From: Actinomycetota bacterium
GTDB taxonomy: Bacteria > Actinomycetota > Acidimicrobiia > Acidimicrobiales > RAAP-2
Reading direction: 5' to 3'
Length of the DNA: 64,000 nt
Assembly (NCBI GenBank): GCA_029850535.1
Contig: JARCRU010000103.1
Coordinates: 1-64,000 of the forward strand
Both the position numbers and the translations under genes were made by a program. Positions 39,457 to 48,309 of this stretch are shown here, piece after piece. The first letter of the stretch is position 1; every line of letters begins with the position of its first letter. The notes under the pieces were generated by a model, which worked only from the letters and a program-made list of their open reading frames with translations, had not been told where the DNA came from and ran no database searches.

Positions 39457-41280
39457 ATGCAAATTAAACACAGGCTGCGGCTTGCGACGACCATCGGCCT
39501 CGCGGCGGGTGCGTTGACGCTTGGACTCGTAGCTCCCAGCGTGAGTGGTGCAGCCACCCCAACCGGCACGATTACTTTCGCCGAGGGTGCGGGCGCATCG
39601 CCTAACTACAACTTCCCGTATATGGCGTGTACGTACTTCTCGGTGAGCAACATCAACCAGTTCCAGAACATGATGTATCGTCCGCTCTACTGGTTCGGTC
39701 TGGGCGCTTCGGCGGCCTACGTGCCGAGCCTCTCCTTGGCTAACTCGCCGGTTTTCTCCAACGGCAATAAGACGGTGACCATCACCACCAAGGGTTGGAA
39801 GTTCATGAACGGACAGGTCATCAACGCCCAGTCGGTGATGTTCTTCATGAACATGTACCACGCGGAGCCGACGCAGTACTGCGGCTACAACAAGGGATTC
39901 GGTATTCCAGACCAGGTCGCGAGCGTCACGTCGTCGGCGAACACCGTCGTACTGCACATGACGCAATCGATGAACCCCAACTGGTTCCTGTACAACTACC
40001 TGTCGGAGATCACTCCCATGGTGGACGCGTGGGACATGACCGCGGCGGCCACCCCGGGTACCTGTGCGACCGGCGTCTACGGCGCGAAGTCGACTGACGC
40101 GGCGTGCAAGGCCGTGTTCAACTACCTCACGGCCCAAGCCGCCAAGCAGTCCACCTACACCGACGCGATGTGGTTGGCCGGCACGGACGGACCCTGGAAG
40201 TTGTCGCACTACGACTCGCTGGGCAACGTGACGTTCGTTCCGAACACCACGTACTCCGGCCCCCAGAAGGCTCAGACGGCGCAGGTTCAGTTGCTCCCGT
40301 TCTCCACGACCGCAGCCGAGCAGATCGCTCTGCGCGCGGGCAAGGTGGACCTCGGGTACGTTGACCCCACCAGCCTGTCCGGCCTCGGAACGCCATCGCG
40401 CCCGGGTCCGAACTGGTCGCCGATCGCCAGCAGGTTCAACATGGTGGTGGGCGCTCCGTGGTCAGTTGACTACGCGGCGTACAACTTCAACTCGAAGAGC
40501 CCCGAAGCCAAGTTCTTGAACCAGCTCTACATCCGCCAGGTACTGCAGATGACGGTGGACCAGCCCCTCATGATCAAGCAGATCAACAAGGGCTACGGCT
40601 ACAACCAGATCAACCCCATGCCACCGACCGCTTCGGTCGCGGTGACGGGTGCGGGAGTCTCCAAGACGAACCTCTACCCGTACAACCCGAAGAAGGCCGC
40701 GGCCATCTTGAAGGCTCACGGTTGGGCGACGTCGGGAAGTTTCCTGGCCTGTGCCAAGCCCGGCAACGCGGCCACCGAGTGTGGACCTGGCATCAAGAAG
40801 GGTGACGTCTTGACGATCACCATCTTGTACGGCAGTGGCATCCCGTCGCTGCAGACCCAGGTCTCGACTGAGGTCTCGGAGTGGAGCGCGTTGGGCATCG
40901 ATGCTCAAGAGAGTGGCGCCCCCTTCAACTCGGTCGTCGCTGACTGTTCAGCCAACGCCTCCTCGTGGAGCGTTTGCCTGTGGGGAGCCGGCTGGATCTA
41001 CGCGCCGGACTACTACCCCTCGGGTGAGTCGCTCTTCGCCCAGGGCGCGAGCTTCAACATCGGTAACTACAACAACCCCGCGATGACCAAGGCCATCAAC
41101 GCCACCACCTTCGGCACCGCGACTCTCGCGGCGTACTCCAACCTGGCCGCTCAGCAGCTGCCGGTGCTGTACCAGCCGAACGCCGTGTCGCCTGTTGAAG
41201 TCATCAAGTCACTGAAGAGCACCATCGGATTCGCTCCGAACCCGCTTCAGAACTTCATGCCGGAGTACTACCACTTCTAA
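39457..41280 (+). CDS. ABC transporter substrate-binding protein, family 5 (oligopeptide-type)
   Basis: 607 residues. A secretory signal (LRLATTIGLAAGALTLGLVA) ends at VSGAATP with no lipobox Cys, so membrane attachment is not obvious. The mature part fits SBP_bac_5: LYWFGLGASAAYVPSLSL, TTKGWKFMNGQVINAQSVMF, YLSEITPMVDAWD, SKTNLYPYNPKKAAAILKAHG and GAGWIYAPDYYPSGESL. Such proteins bind peptides, and some bind nickel, sugars or antibiotics. RBS AGGGAGG lies 9 bases ahead. A strong hairpin follows the stop, so this first gene should be expressed above the permeases. Four or more Cys residues occur, many for an exported protein. Confidence 0.88.
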   Translation: MQIKHRLRLATTIGLAAGALTLGLVAPSVSGAATPTGTITFAEGAGASPNYNFPYMACTYFSVSNINQFQNMMYRPLYWFGLGASAAYVPSLSLANSPVFSNGNKTVTITTKGWKFMNGQVINAQSVMFFMNMYHAEPTQYCGYNKGFGIPDQVASVTSSANTVVLHMTQSMNPNWFLYNYLSEITPMVDAWDMTAAATPGTCATGVYGAKSTDAACKAVFNYLTAQAAKQSTYTDAMWLAGTDGPWKLSHYDSLGNVTFVPNTTYSGPQKAQTAQVQLLPFSTTAAEQIALRAGKVDLGYVDPTSLSGLGTPSRPGPNWSPIASRFNMVVGAPWSVDYAAYNFNSKSPEAKFLNQLYIRQVLQMTVDQPLMIKQINKGYGYNQINPMPPTASVAVTGAGVSKTNLYPYNPKKAAAILKAHGWATSGSFLACAKPGNAATECGPGIKKGDVLTITILYGSGIPSLQTQVSTEVSEWSALGIDAQESGAPFNSVVADCSANASSWSVCLWGAGWIYAPDYYPSGESLFAQGASFNIGNYNNPAMTKAINATTFGTATLAAYSNLAAQQLPVLYQPNAVSPVEVIKSLKSTIGFAPNPLQNFMPEYYHF

Positions 41281-41306
41281 GCCAGTGGTAGCGCGCGAGC
41301 GCGAAG

Positions 41307-41347
41307 AAAAGAGAAGGACCCCTCCCTCGCGAGGGGTCCTTCTCTTT
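41307..41347 (+). terminator. Rho-independent terminator/attenuator after the binding-protein gene
   Basis: AAAGAGAAGGACCCCT and AGGGGTCCTTCTCTTT are perfectly paired around a short CCCTCGCG loop. The stem ends in TTCTCTTT. It stands between the binding protein and the first permease and should reduce read-through into the permeases. Confidence 0.8.
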
Positions 41348-41416
41348 GGGCCCCGCGAACGCGTGAACTCAGGCTCTACCACGAGAAACGTGGTGTCCGA
41401 CTGATAAACTCACCAA

Positions 41417-42379
41417 GTGCTTGCATACCTGATTCGGCGCCTCCTGCAGTCCTTCGTGGTCTTCTTGATCGTGATGCTGATCACCTTCGCTCTGCCGTAT
41501 TTCGAGCCCGGAGGAATCCTCGCGCCCGCGTACATCGCCCTCGGCACTCACGCCAACGCCCAGACCGTCCACCAGTGGGGAATGCAGAACGGAATCTTCC
41601 ATCCCTTCTTCATCAGGTTCTGGAACTACTTGCTCCAGGTCTGCGTGCACTTCAACTTGGGCTTCTCCTGGAAGAACAACATGTCGGTGTGGTCCATCAT
41701 CTCGCTCTACGTTCCTCGTACGATCTGGCTCGCGTTGCTGGCATTCATCTTGACCCTCGTCATCGCCCTGCCCATTGGCGTCCTGCAGGCGAGCAAGCGC
41801 AATAGCGTGTTCGACTACTCCATGACGAACTTCCTCTTCGTCCTCTACGGCATCCCGGCGTTCTTGTTGTCGTTGCTCATGATCGACTGGTTCATCTTCG
41901 GCACCTTGCATCTACAGTTGCCGCCCTCGGACGGCTCCGCACTGCAGGTCTTCACCAATCCGGTGCCTTTCATCGTGCCCATTGTCACCCTGGCGATCTT
42001 GAATCTCGCGTTCTTCAGTCGCTTCATGCGCAGTGCCGTGTTGGACGTCCTCGTGCAGGACTACGTGCGCACCGCTAAGGCCAAGGGTGCCTCACAGCGA
42101 CGCATCCTCTTCAAGCACGCCTTTCGCAACGCGCTCGGGCCGATCATCACCATCATCGGTCTCTCGATTCCGGGGCTCTTCGGTGGGGCCCTCATCATCG
42201 AGGAGGTCTTCAACTACCAGGGCGTGGGGTACGAGACGGTCTACGCGGCGCAGTACAAGGACATCCCGACGGTCCTGGGCATCACGCTGCTCATCACCGT
42301 CTTCACCCTGCTGGGTAACCTGCTCGCCGACATCGGTCTGGGCGTCGTCAATCCCCGCATCCGCGTCGAGGGGAAATAA
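41417..42379 (+). CDS. ABC transporter permease, DppB/OppB type
   Basis: 320 residues from GTG 41417. Six membrane segments: LQSFVVFLIVMLITFALPYF, TIWLALLAFILTLVIALPIGVL, FLFVLYGIPAFLLSLLMIDWFIF, FIVPIVTLAILNLAFFSRFM, IITIIGLSIPGLFGGALIIEEVF and VLGITLLITVFTLLGNLLADI. The cytoplasmic EAA-type loop is RTAKAKGASQRRILFKHAFRNALGP. Together with the next gene it forms the channel of the peptide importer. The stop is directly followed by the next ATG. Confidence 0.9.
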   Translation: MLAYLIRRLLQSFVVFLIVMLITFALPYFEPGGILAPAYIALGTHANAQTVHQWGMQNGIFHPFFIRFWNYLLQVCVHFNLGFSWKNNMSVWSIISLYVPRTIWLALLAFILTLVIALPIGVLQASKRNSVFDYSMTNFLFVLYGIPAFLLSLLMIDWFIFGTLHLQLPPSDGSALQVFTNPVPFIVPIVTLAILNLAFFSRFMRSAVLDVLVQDYVRTAKAKGASQRRILFKHAFRNALGPIITIIGLSIPGLFGGALIIEEVFNYQGVGYETVYAAQYKDIPTVLGITLLITVFTLLGNLLADIGLGVVNPRIRVEGK

Positions 42380-43324
42380 ATGAGCCAGTTGAACGAAATG
42401 CCCAACCCCTTTGCCGCCGAAGGGCCCAGCGACCAGCGCGCGAAGGACACTTCGGTCGTCGAGTCCGTCATCGTGCCCCTGTGGCGCCAGCGACTACGTA
42501 TCTTCCTGCAGAACAAGCTGGCCATCGGTTCGGTAATTTATCTCGTCATCGTCGTACTCTTCTGCTACCTCGGCCCCATCATCTGGCACTTCAATGAGAC
42601 CAACCAGGCGGCCGCCCTCTTCAGTACGACGAATGCTCCGCCGTCACTGCACCACATTTTGGGTACCGACGGATCGGGTTTCGATGAGTTCGGTCGCATC
42701 ATGTACGGCGGCGAGTACTCGCTCTCGCTCGGGATGCTCGCGGGCGTCATCACCATCGTGGTGGGGACCATCTACGGGATGATCTCAGGTTTCATTGGCG
42801 GCGTGGTCGACTCGACACTGATGAGGATCCTCGACGCTTTCTTGTCGATTCCGATCATCTTCTTGCTGTTAACCCTCATCACCATCTTCCCGCGCACCTC
42901 CACCAGTCTGATCATCATCATCGGCATCATCGGCTGGTTCGGTAACGCCCGCATCATCCGAGGCGACGCCCTCGTCATCAAGGAACTCGAATACTCCCAG
43001 GCCTCGCGCGCGATGGGCGCAGGGTGGTGGCACATCATCCGGCGCCACGTGTTCCCCAACTCGGTGAGCAACATCGTCACGGTGGCCACCTTCGCGGTGG
43101 CCGACGCGATCTTGTTCCTAACCACCTTAGGGTACCTCGGCCTGGGGATCCCAGCCCCCGCTACCGACTGGGGCACCATGTTGAACAACGCCGCGGGAGT
43201 CCAGCCCTTCTACTGGTGGCAGGTGTACCCACTGGCCGCATTCTTCATCCTCGTCATCGTGGCCATCACCTATATCGGTGAAGCGCTACGCGACGCTTTC
43301 GAGGTTCGACTCCTCGAGCGTTAA
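42380..43324 (+). CDS. ABC transporter permease, DppC/OppC type
   Basis: 314 residues, ATG immediately after the stop of the DppB-type gene. The N-terminal cytoplasmic part and first membrane segment (LAIGSVIYLVIVVLFCYLGPIIW) are followed by LGTDGSGFDEFGRIMYGGEYSL, typical of the OppC N-terminal domain. Five more segments follow, and the EAA loop is EYSQASRAMGAGWWHIIRRHV. It is the second half of the peptide importer channel. The ATPase is not in this operon; the likely one is the fused protein at 48310-50331. Confidence 0.9.
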   Translation: MSQLNEMPNPFAAEGPSDQRAKDTSVVESVIVPLWRQRLRIFLQNKLAIGSVIYLVIVVLFCYLGPIIWHFNETNQAAALFSTTNAPPSLHHILGTDGSGFDEFGRIMYGGEYSLSLGMLAGVITIVVGTIYGMISGFIGGVVDSTLMRILDAFLSIPIIFLLLTLITIFPRTSTSLIIIIGIIGWFGNARIIRGDALVIKELEYSQASRAMGAGWWHIIRRHVFPNSVSNIVTVATFAVADAILFLTTLGYLGLGIPAPATDWGTMLNNAAGVQPFYWWQVYPLAAFFILVIVAITYIGEALRDAFEVRLLER

Positions 43325-43476
43325 GCGACGCCGGGGGCGAAGCAAAGTCGTGGGAACCCGGAACCCTTCAAGCCTGCCCCGCACCCACCCGTCAGCGAAC
43401 GTCTCAAAGTAGGTCGAGGGCGCGGTCGTCGTCGAGACTTCGGTCGACGACGACCCCAGCGAGGATGTGATCGAAT

Positions 43477-46400
43477 TCACCCGAGGGATCGTGCGGAATC
43501 ATCCACGACGCCCATGATGGCGTCGAGTCGCTCAAGAAAGGGCATCGCCCCGAGTCTCATCAAGATCTCCCGGCCAGTGGCCGCAGCCATACGCACGTCG
43601 GCCTCACCGGGGCCGAGAAGTGTGGCCATGTCGATCGCGGTGAGAGCCTCATCCCACGGCAGGTCGATATCACGCCACTTCTGAAGGGCTGACTGATAGA
43701 GCGCGAGCGACTCCTGGGTCCGGCCTTCAAGAGCCGCCAGACCGGCTTCGATGGTCATGCGGTCCGCTTCCACCGACGGTCCGTGGAGGCCCGAGCTGAC
43801 GAGTCTTTCCAGGTCCGCAGATGCCGCACCGGCGTCGCTGGCCCATAGAGACGCCCGGGCGGCACGTGCCAATTCGATGGGGCCGAAAATCGCAAGCTCC
43901 TCGAGGGACGCGTAGGAATCGTTCCTCGCCTCCGCGAGGCGACCGAGCGCTAACGCGGTTGCCGCCCGTACATCAAGGTAGCCCGCGTGAAGTTGGGGGT
44001 CGTTCGCGGTGAGAGCGTCGATATCGTCGAGGCGATCCTCCAACGAGTCGCCCCGCAACGAAAGGAATCGGCAGATCCCCGTCTGCAGAATCGCTCGGTG
44101 AATGGGTTCGGCTTCCTCGTTGAGCATCGCTTCGAGTTCGCCGAGCATCCACGACCAGTCGCCAGTTCGCACGACGGCAACCGCCACACTATCGAGCAAC
44201 CAGATGATCATCATCCGACTGCCGAGGCGGCGCGCTAGGGTGAGTCCCTCGTGCGCGTTCGCCACGGCGCGTTGAGGATTCCGGACAGACTCGACGCTGG
44301 CGAGAAAGTTGAGCGCCCGAAGGACCTCGAGATCGAAGTCGTTATCTTGGGCGATACTCTTTCCGATCTCGATGATGCCGATTCCCTCAATTTGGCGGCC
44401 CACATATGTGAGAGCGCCGCCCTTTATCTGAAGCGCCCGTGCCATGGGCCGCGCCAGGGAGAAACGTTCTGCGACCTCTAAAGCTTGGTCGGCGATCTCG
44501 ATGGTGCGTCGCAGCCTCCCCGACGTGAAGTAGGTGTACGCGAGTTCCGTGGTGACGACGACTCCCTCCGGCTCGGCGACGAGGTCAGGGAACTCTGAAA
44601 TGGTCGCCTCGAGGAGTGTGGCGGCCTCATCTGGGGCCCCCGAGAAGCTCAGCGCCGTGGCGGTCGATAGGGAAGCGGAGAGGATTCTCCGTGTTTCGCC
44701 CAGGCTGCGCCACAGGTCGATTGCCTCGCGGAGATTCGAGAGGGCAACTTGGTAGTGACCAGCCGACGACGCCGCATTGCCGGATCGCTCCAACAGGTCG
44801 GCGCGCTCAGCGGTACCGGTCGTGATCGCGAGGGCTCGGTCGTAGAAACCGAGTGCCTGATCAAAGCCACCGAGCGCGGCGGCGCGTTCCGCGGCCGTCG
44901 ACAAGGCCACGCGTGCCGTAGTGACGAGCGCCTGCGCCTCTGCGGCATCGCTCGCGTTGGTGTGGGCGGCGAGATAGTGCACGGCAACCGCCGCCGTGAT
45001 CTCATCGGAGTCCAGCGTCTCGAAGTACGCCGCGGCGGCCAGGTGACGGGACTTTCGGTCGCGATGAGCAAGGGTGTTGTAGGCCACCTCACGCACCAGA
45101 CCTTGCACGAACGTGTATTGACCCTGTTCGGGTGAGCGCGGGTCGCTGTCGTACGCGAAAATCTCGCGCTGGATCAACGAGCGCAGCCGCGCCTGGAGAT
45201 TGAACTGATCAATACCTGAGACCACTGAGAGACCAGCCAGCGTGAAGCTATGCCCGAGAACGGCGGCGTCCATCACCAGGCTCCGGTTCGAGGTGTCGAG
45301 TCCGTCGAGACGCGAGGCGATCAGGGCGGTCAGTGTTTCGGGAATAGAAGACTCGGCGACGTCACCCACGGGCGCGTACGTCCCGTTGTCCTCTCGCACC
45401 AGTTGATTGTTCGCGAGGAGCATTCGCACAATCTCGACCGCGTAGAGGGGGACACCCTCGGCTCGTCCGATAATCGACGTCACCGCGGGTTCCGCCAAGT
45501 CAGGAATGAGCCCCTTGAGCAGTTCTCGCATAGAAGTTTCTGAGAGCGGCTCGAGGTACAGGCTCGTAAAGCTCTTGCGGCCCGATCCCCAGTCGGGGTA
45601 CTGGTCGAGTAGCTCGGGACGGGCCTGGGTGACGATGTAGATCGGCACGGTGCGACACCACTCCAGGAGGTGGTCAATAAAGTCCACCGTTGCTCGGTCG
45701 GCCCAGTGCAGGTCCTCGAAGATCATCACCACGGGTCCACGCCGGGCCAGCTGTTCGAAGAACGTCCGCCACGCCCCGAAGAGTTGGTCGGCCGCGATGC
45801 CCGAGTCAATCCCCAGGAGGCTCAACAGAGCCGCTTCGATCCACTGACGATCGGCGTCGGAGAACTGCATACGGTCCAGCATTTCGGCAACCTTGGTGCG
45901 AGTGGTCGGCACGTCGTCGCTTTCGGCGAGGTGAGCCCGGCCGCGGACCATCTCACCCAGGGCCCAGAGGCCGCCCCCAGCGCCGTGGGCGGGGGACCGG
46001 CCGTGGTGCCACCACACCGTCTGGGCGAGACCGTCGATGAACTTCTCGAATTCCCACGTCAAGCGGCTCTTGCCAATCCCCCCGATGCCCGTGATGGACA
46101 CCAATCTGATTCGCCCCTCGCGCTCGGTGGCGTAGAAGAGGTCTTTCAGCAGTCGGAGATCCTCGTCGCGGCCGACAAACGGTGCTTCCAACATGTCGGT
46201 ACGTCCGCGCCCCCCCACTTCGGCAACGACGCGCACCGCCCGCCACGCGGGTACCGGCGTGACCTTGCCTTTGAGCATCTGCACGCCAGCTGGTTCGAAG
46301 GCGATTCCTAGTGAGGCCGCTCTCATCGTCGATTCACCCACGAGTACGGTTCCCGGCTCCGCGACTGACTGCAGTCGTGACGCGGTGTTCACGATGTCGC

Positions 46401-46962
46401 CCGCCACCATGCCCTGGTTGATGGCCCCGATAGTAACGGCGGTTTCACCAGTCAGGACCCCCGCGCGTGCAGTGATGCCGGCACCCAGGACCCCCAGGGC
46501 GTCGATCAATTCGAGCGCGGCACGAACGCATCGCTCAGCGTCGTCCTCGTGAGCCGTCGGCGCTCCCCACACCGCCATCACTGCGTCACCGATGAACTTC
46601 TCGACTACTCCACCGTGATGCGTGATGACCTCAGTGGCCAACTCGAAATAGCGATTGAGATTCTCGCGGATCTCTTCGGTGTCGCGTCCTTCGGCGAACG
46701 CCGTGAACCCCACGAGGTCGACGAAGAGAATTGACACCAATCGACGCTCGGCACTTGGAGTCGCCAGAGGTGCATGACTGCTAGTAATTTGTGGCGTCTC
46801 CACGGTGACGTTCGTCAAGTGTTGGCCGCACTCGCCGCAGAACTTCTCACCCTGCTCACTCGGCGCGGAGCACTTCGGACAGACGACGACGAGTGCGCTT
46901 CCGCACTCCGCACAAAACTTTCGGCCGGCTTTGTTTTCATGGCTGCATTGGGGGCAATTCAT
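43477..46962 (-). CDS. Zinc-ribbon class III adenylate/guanylate cyclase with AAA ATPase and TPR region
   Basis: 1161 residues. Residues 1-46 form a double zinc ribbon (CxxC pairs at 3/6, 17/20, 28/31, 42/45). Residues about 72-240 are a class III cyclase domain: VSILFVDLVGFTAFAEG (metal Asp82) and KFIGDAVMAVWGAP (Asp126), then the RAGVLTGETAVTIGAI strand. An AAA/STAND ATPase follows (ITGIGGIGKSRLTWEF, MIFEDLHWADRATVDFIDHLL). The last about 550 residues are TPR-like helices. Such proteins are probably signal-regulated cNMP producers or regulators. It is divergent from the MBL hydrolase, with 83 bases between the starts. Confidence 0.87.
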   Translation of the reverse strand: MNCPQCSHENKAGRKFCAECGSALVVVCPKCSAPSEQGEKFCGECGQHLTNVTVETPQITSSHAPLATPSAERRLVSILFVDLVGFTAFAEGRDTEEIRENLNRYFELATEVITHHGGVVEKFIGDAVMAVWGAPTAHEDDAERCVRAALELIDALGVLGAGITARAGVLTGETAVTIGAINQGMVAGDIVNTASRLQSVAEPGTVLVGESTMRAASLGIAFEPAGVQMLKGKVTPVPAWRAVRVVAEVGGRGRTDMLEAPFVGRDEDLRLLKDLFYATEREGRIRLVSITGIGGIGKSRLTWEFEKFIDGLAQTVWWHHGRSPAHGAGGGLWALGEMVRGRAHLAESDDVPTTRTKVAEMLDRMQFSDADRQWIEAALLSLLGIDSGIAADQLFGAWRTFFEQLARRGPVVMIFEDLHWADRATVDFIDHLLEWCRTVPIYIVTQARPELLDQYPDWGSGRKSFTSLYLEPLSETSMRELLKGLIPDLAEPAVTSIIGRAEGVPLYAVEIVRMLLANNQLVREDNGTYAPVGDVAESSIPETLTALIASRLDGLDTSNRSLVMDAAVLGHSFTLAGLSVVSGIDQFNLQARLRSLIQREIFAYDSDPRSPEQGQYTFVQGLVREVAYNTLAHRDRKSRHLAAAAYFETLDSDEITAAVAVHYLAAHTNASDAAEAQALVTTARVALSTAAERAAALGGFDQALGFYDRALAITTGTAERADLLERSGNAASSAGHYQVALSNLREAIDLWRSLGETRRILSASLSTATALSFSGAPDEAATLLEATISEFPDLVAEPEGVVVTTELAYTYFTSGRLRRTIEIADQALEVAERFSLARPMARALQIKGGALTYVGRQIEGIGIIEIGKSIAQDNDFDLEVLRALNFLASVESVRNPQRAVANAHEGLTLARRLGSRMMIIWLLDSVAVAVVRTGDWSWMLGELEAMLNEEAEPIHRAILQTGICRFLSLRGDSLEDRLDDIDALTANDPQLHAGYLDVRAATALALGRLAEARNDSYASLEELAIFGPIELARAARASLWASDAGAASADLERLVSSGLHGPSVEADRMTIEAGLAALEGRTQESLALYQSALQKWRDIDLPWDEALTAIDMATLLGPGEADVRMAAATGREILMRLGAMPFLERLDAIMGVVDDSARSLG

Positions 46963-47045
46963 CGTGTCTTCACTTCCTCTCGCACGATTGACCGGATACT
47001 AACAGAGGAGTTTCTCATCGTTTCGACGCACTGGATAGTCTGCAT

Positions 47046-47888
47046 GTGATGCGAATGTACTTCTGTGGAGTGCGGGGTTCTCTCCCGGCCGTTGGTTCTG
47101 AGTTCGCCACGGTCGGTGGCAATACGTCCTGCGTCGCCCTTGCCCATGACGATGATCGAGGCCCCTCTCTGGTGTTGGACGCGGGTACGGGACTGCGCAC
47201 CCTCACCCGACTGCTCGATGGCGCCGCGTTTCGTGGATCATTGATTCTGGGTCACTGCCACTGGGATCACGTCATGGGCATTCCCTTCTTTAGGGCCGGG
47301 GACCGAATCGACTCACGTGTCCGAGTACTACTGCCCCAACAGGGAACTCCGGCCGAAGAACTCATGGAGCGCATGATGTCGCCACCGCTCTTTCCAATAC
47401 GTCCTTCGACGTTGCGAGGGGACTGGACGTACGAAACCTATGACGAAGGGACCTTTGATCTCGAGGGGTTCCGGGTAATGACTCGCGAGATCCCCCACAG
47501 GGGCGGGCGAACGATGGGGCTGCGAATTTCCGATGGACGGTCGACGGTCGCGTATCTCTCGGATCACGCGCCCTACGATGTTGGACCCGGAGTCGATGGT
47601 TTGGGCGAGGTTCATCGGGCGGCAGTCGACATCGTGAAGGGGGCCGACGTCCTCGTCCACGATGCCCAGTACACCGACAGCGAGTTGGTCGATCGAATGG
47701 ACTGGGGCCATTCGGCGGCCAGTTATGCGGTGACCTTGGGTCACGAATGTGGTGTAGGTCGCGTGTTCCTCTACCATCACGACCCCTCGCGGACCGACGA
47801 CCAGGTGTTCACACTCCGGCAGTCGCTACGAGTGCCCAGTGGCATGGAGGTCGACGTTGCGATTGAGGGTGATGAGATCAGGCTTTGA
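47046..47888 (+). CDS. Metallo-beta-lactamase-fold hydrolase
   Basis: 280 residues from GTG 47046 (or ATG 47049). MRMYFCGVRGSLPAVG at the start and VGGNTSCVAL are typical of the RNase Z-like/phosphodiesterase branch. The metal site is GHCHWDHVMGIPFF (H-x-H-x-D-H), with further ligands in EIPHRGGRTMGLRI, AYLSDHAPYD and YHHDPSRTDD. This branch includes class II cyclic nucleotide phosphodiesterases. Its divergent pairing with an adenylate cyclase makes a cNMP-related role attractive but unproven. Confidence 0.78.
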   Translation: MMRMYFCGVRGSLPAVGSEFATVGGNTSCVALAHDDDRGPSLVLDAGTGLRTLTRLLDGAAFRGSLILGHCHWDHVMGIPFFRAGDRIDSRVRVLLPQQGTPAEELMERMMSPPLFPIRPSTLRGDWTYETYDEGTFDLEGFRVMTREIPHRGGRTMGLRISDGRSTVAYLSDHAPYDVGPGVDGLGEVHRAAVDIVKGADVLVHDAQYTDSELVDRMDWGHSAASYAVTLGHECGVGRVFLYHHDPSRTDDQVFTLRQSLRVPSGMEVDVAIEGDEIRL

Positions 47889-48309
47889 GGTCGCCCTCCC
47901 CCGTTTGTCGAATTCACTACCGACGGGTGTGTTGCAACTCGAGTCAGTGTGATCGGCCAGCGGATTCAAGGAGTGAGCGTCACGATTACGACCTTGACGA
48001 TCGTCAGGTGGATGCGGGCAAAGTGAGTTCATCCTTTGGACGTGTCGGTTCCCGCTTGACGTTTGATCCTTGAAATCCCTGGGCGACGTTGTGCGCGAAT
48101 TCTGGTGGTGGCTCGCCCACTGATATGTAGCGCTGTGCGTTCATCAGTCGTTCGACGCCGAGATCAGCAACCCGTCAGTCGGACCTTGTTGGGGCGCTCA
48201 TCGGTACGAACGGTCATCATGAGCGGATATCTGAGGATTTCGATGGACTCTCAGGATAGTGTCGTCCAACAAGTAGCTCGGGCGACTCGCCGATGACCGG
48301 CACCGCGAA
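47889..48309. other. 420-base gap with decayed recombinase DNA
   Basis: No intact gene is visible. Apart from the short recombinase-like remnant at 48219-48296, the sequence has no motif I can name. It lies between the MBL hydrolase and the end of the ABC ATPase gene. Confidence 0.5.
48219..48296 (+). pseudogene. Remnant of a serine recombinase N-terminus
   Basis: The 25-codon frame reads MSGYLRISMDSQDSVVQQVA and then four more basic residues before a stop. GYLRIS-x-DSQDS-x-x-Q matches the start of small serine recombinases (resolvase type), with the catalytic Ser in YLRIS. Nothing recognisable follows in any frame, so it is a truncated relic. It is short, so chance similarity cannot be excluded. 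Confidence 0.4.
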
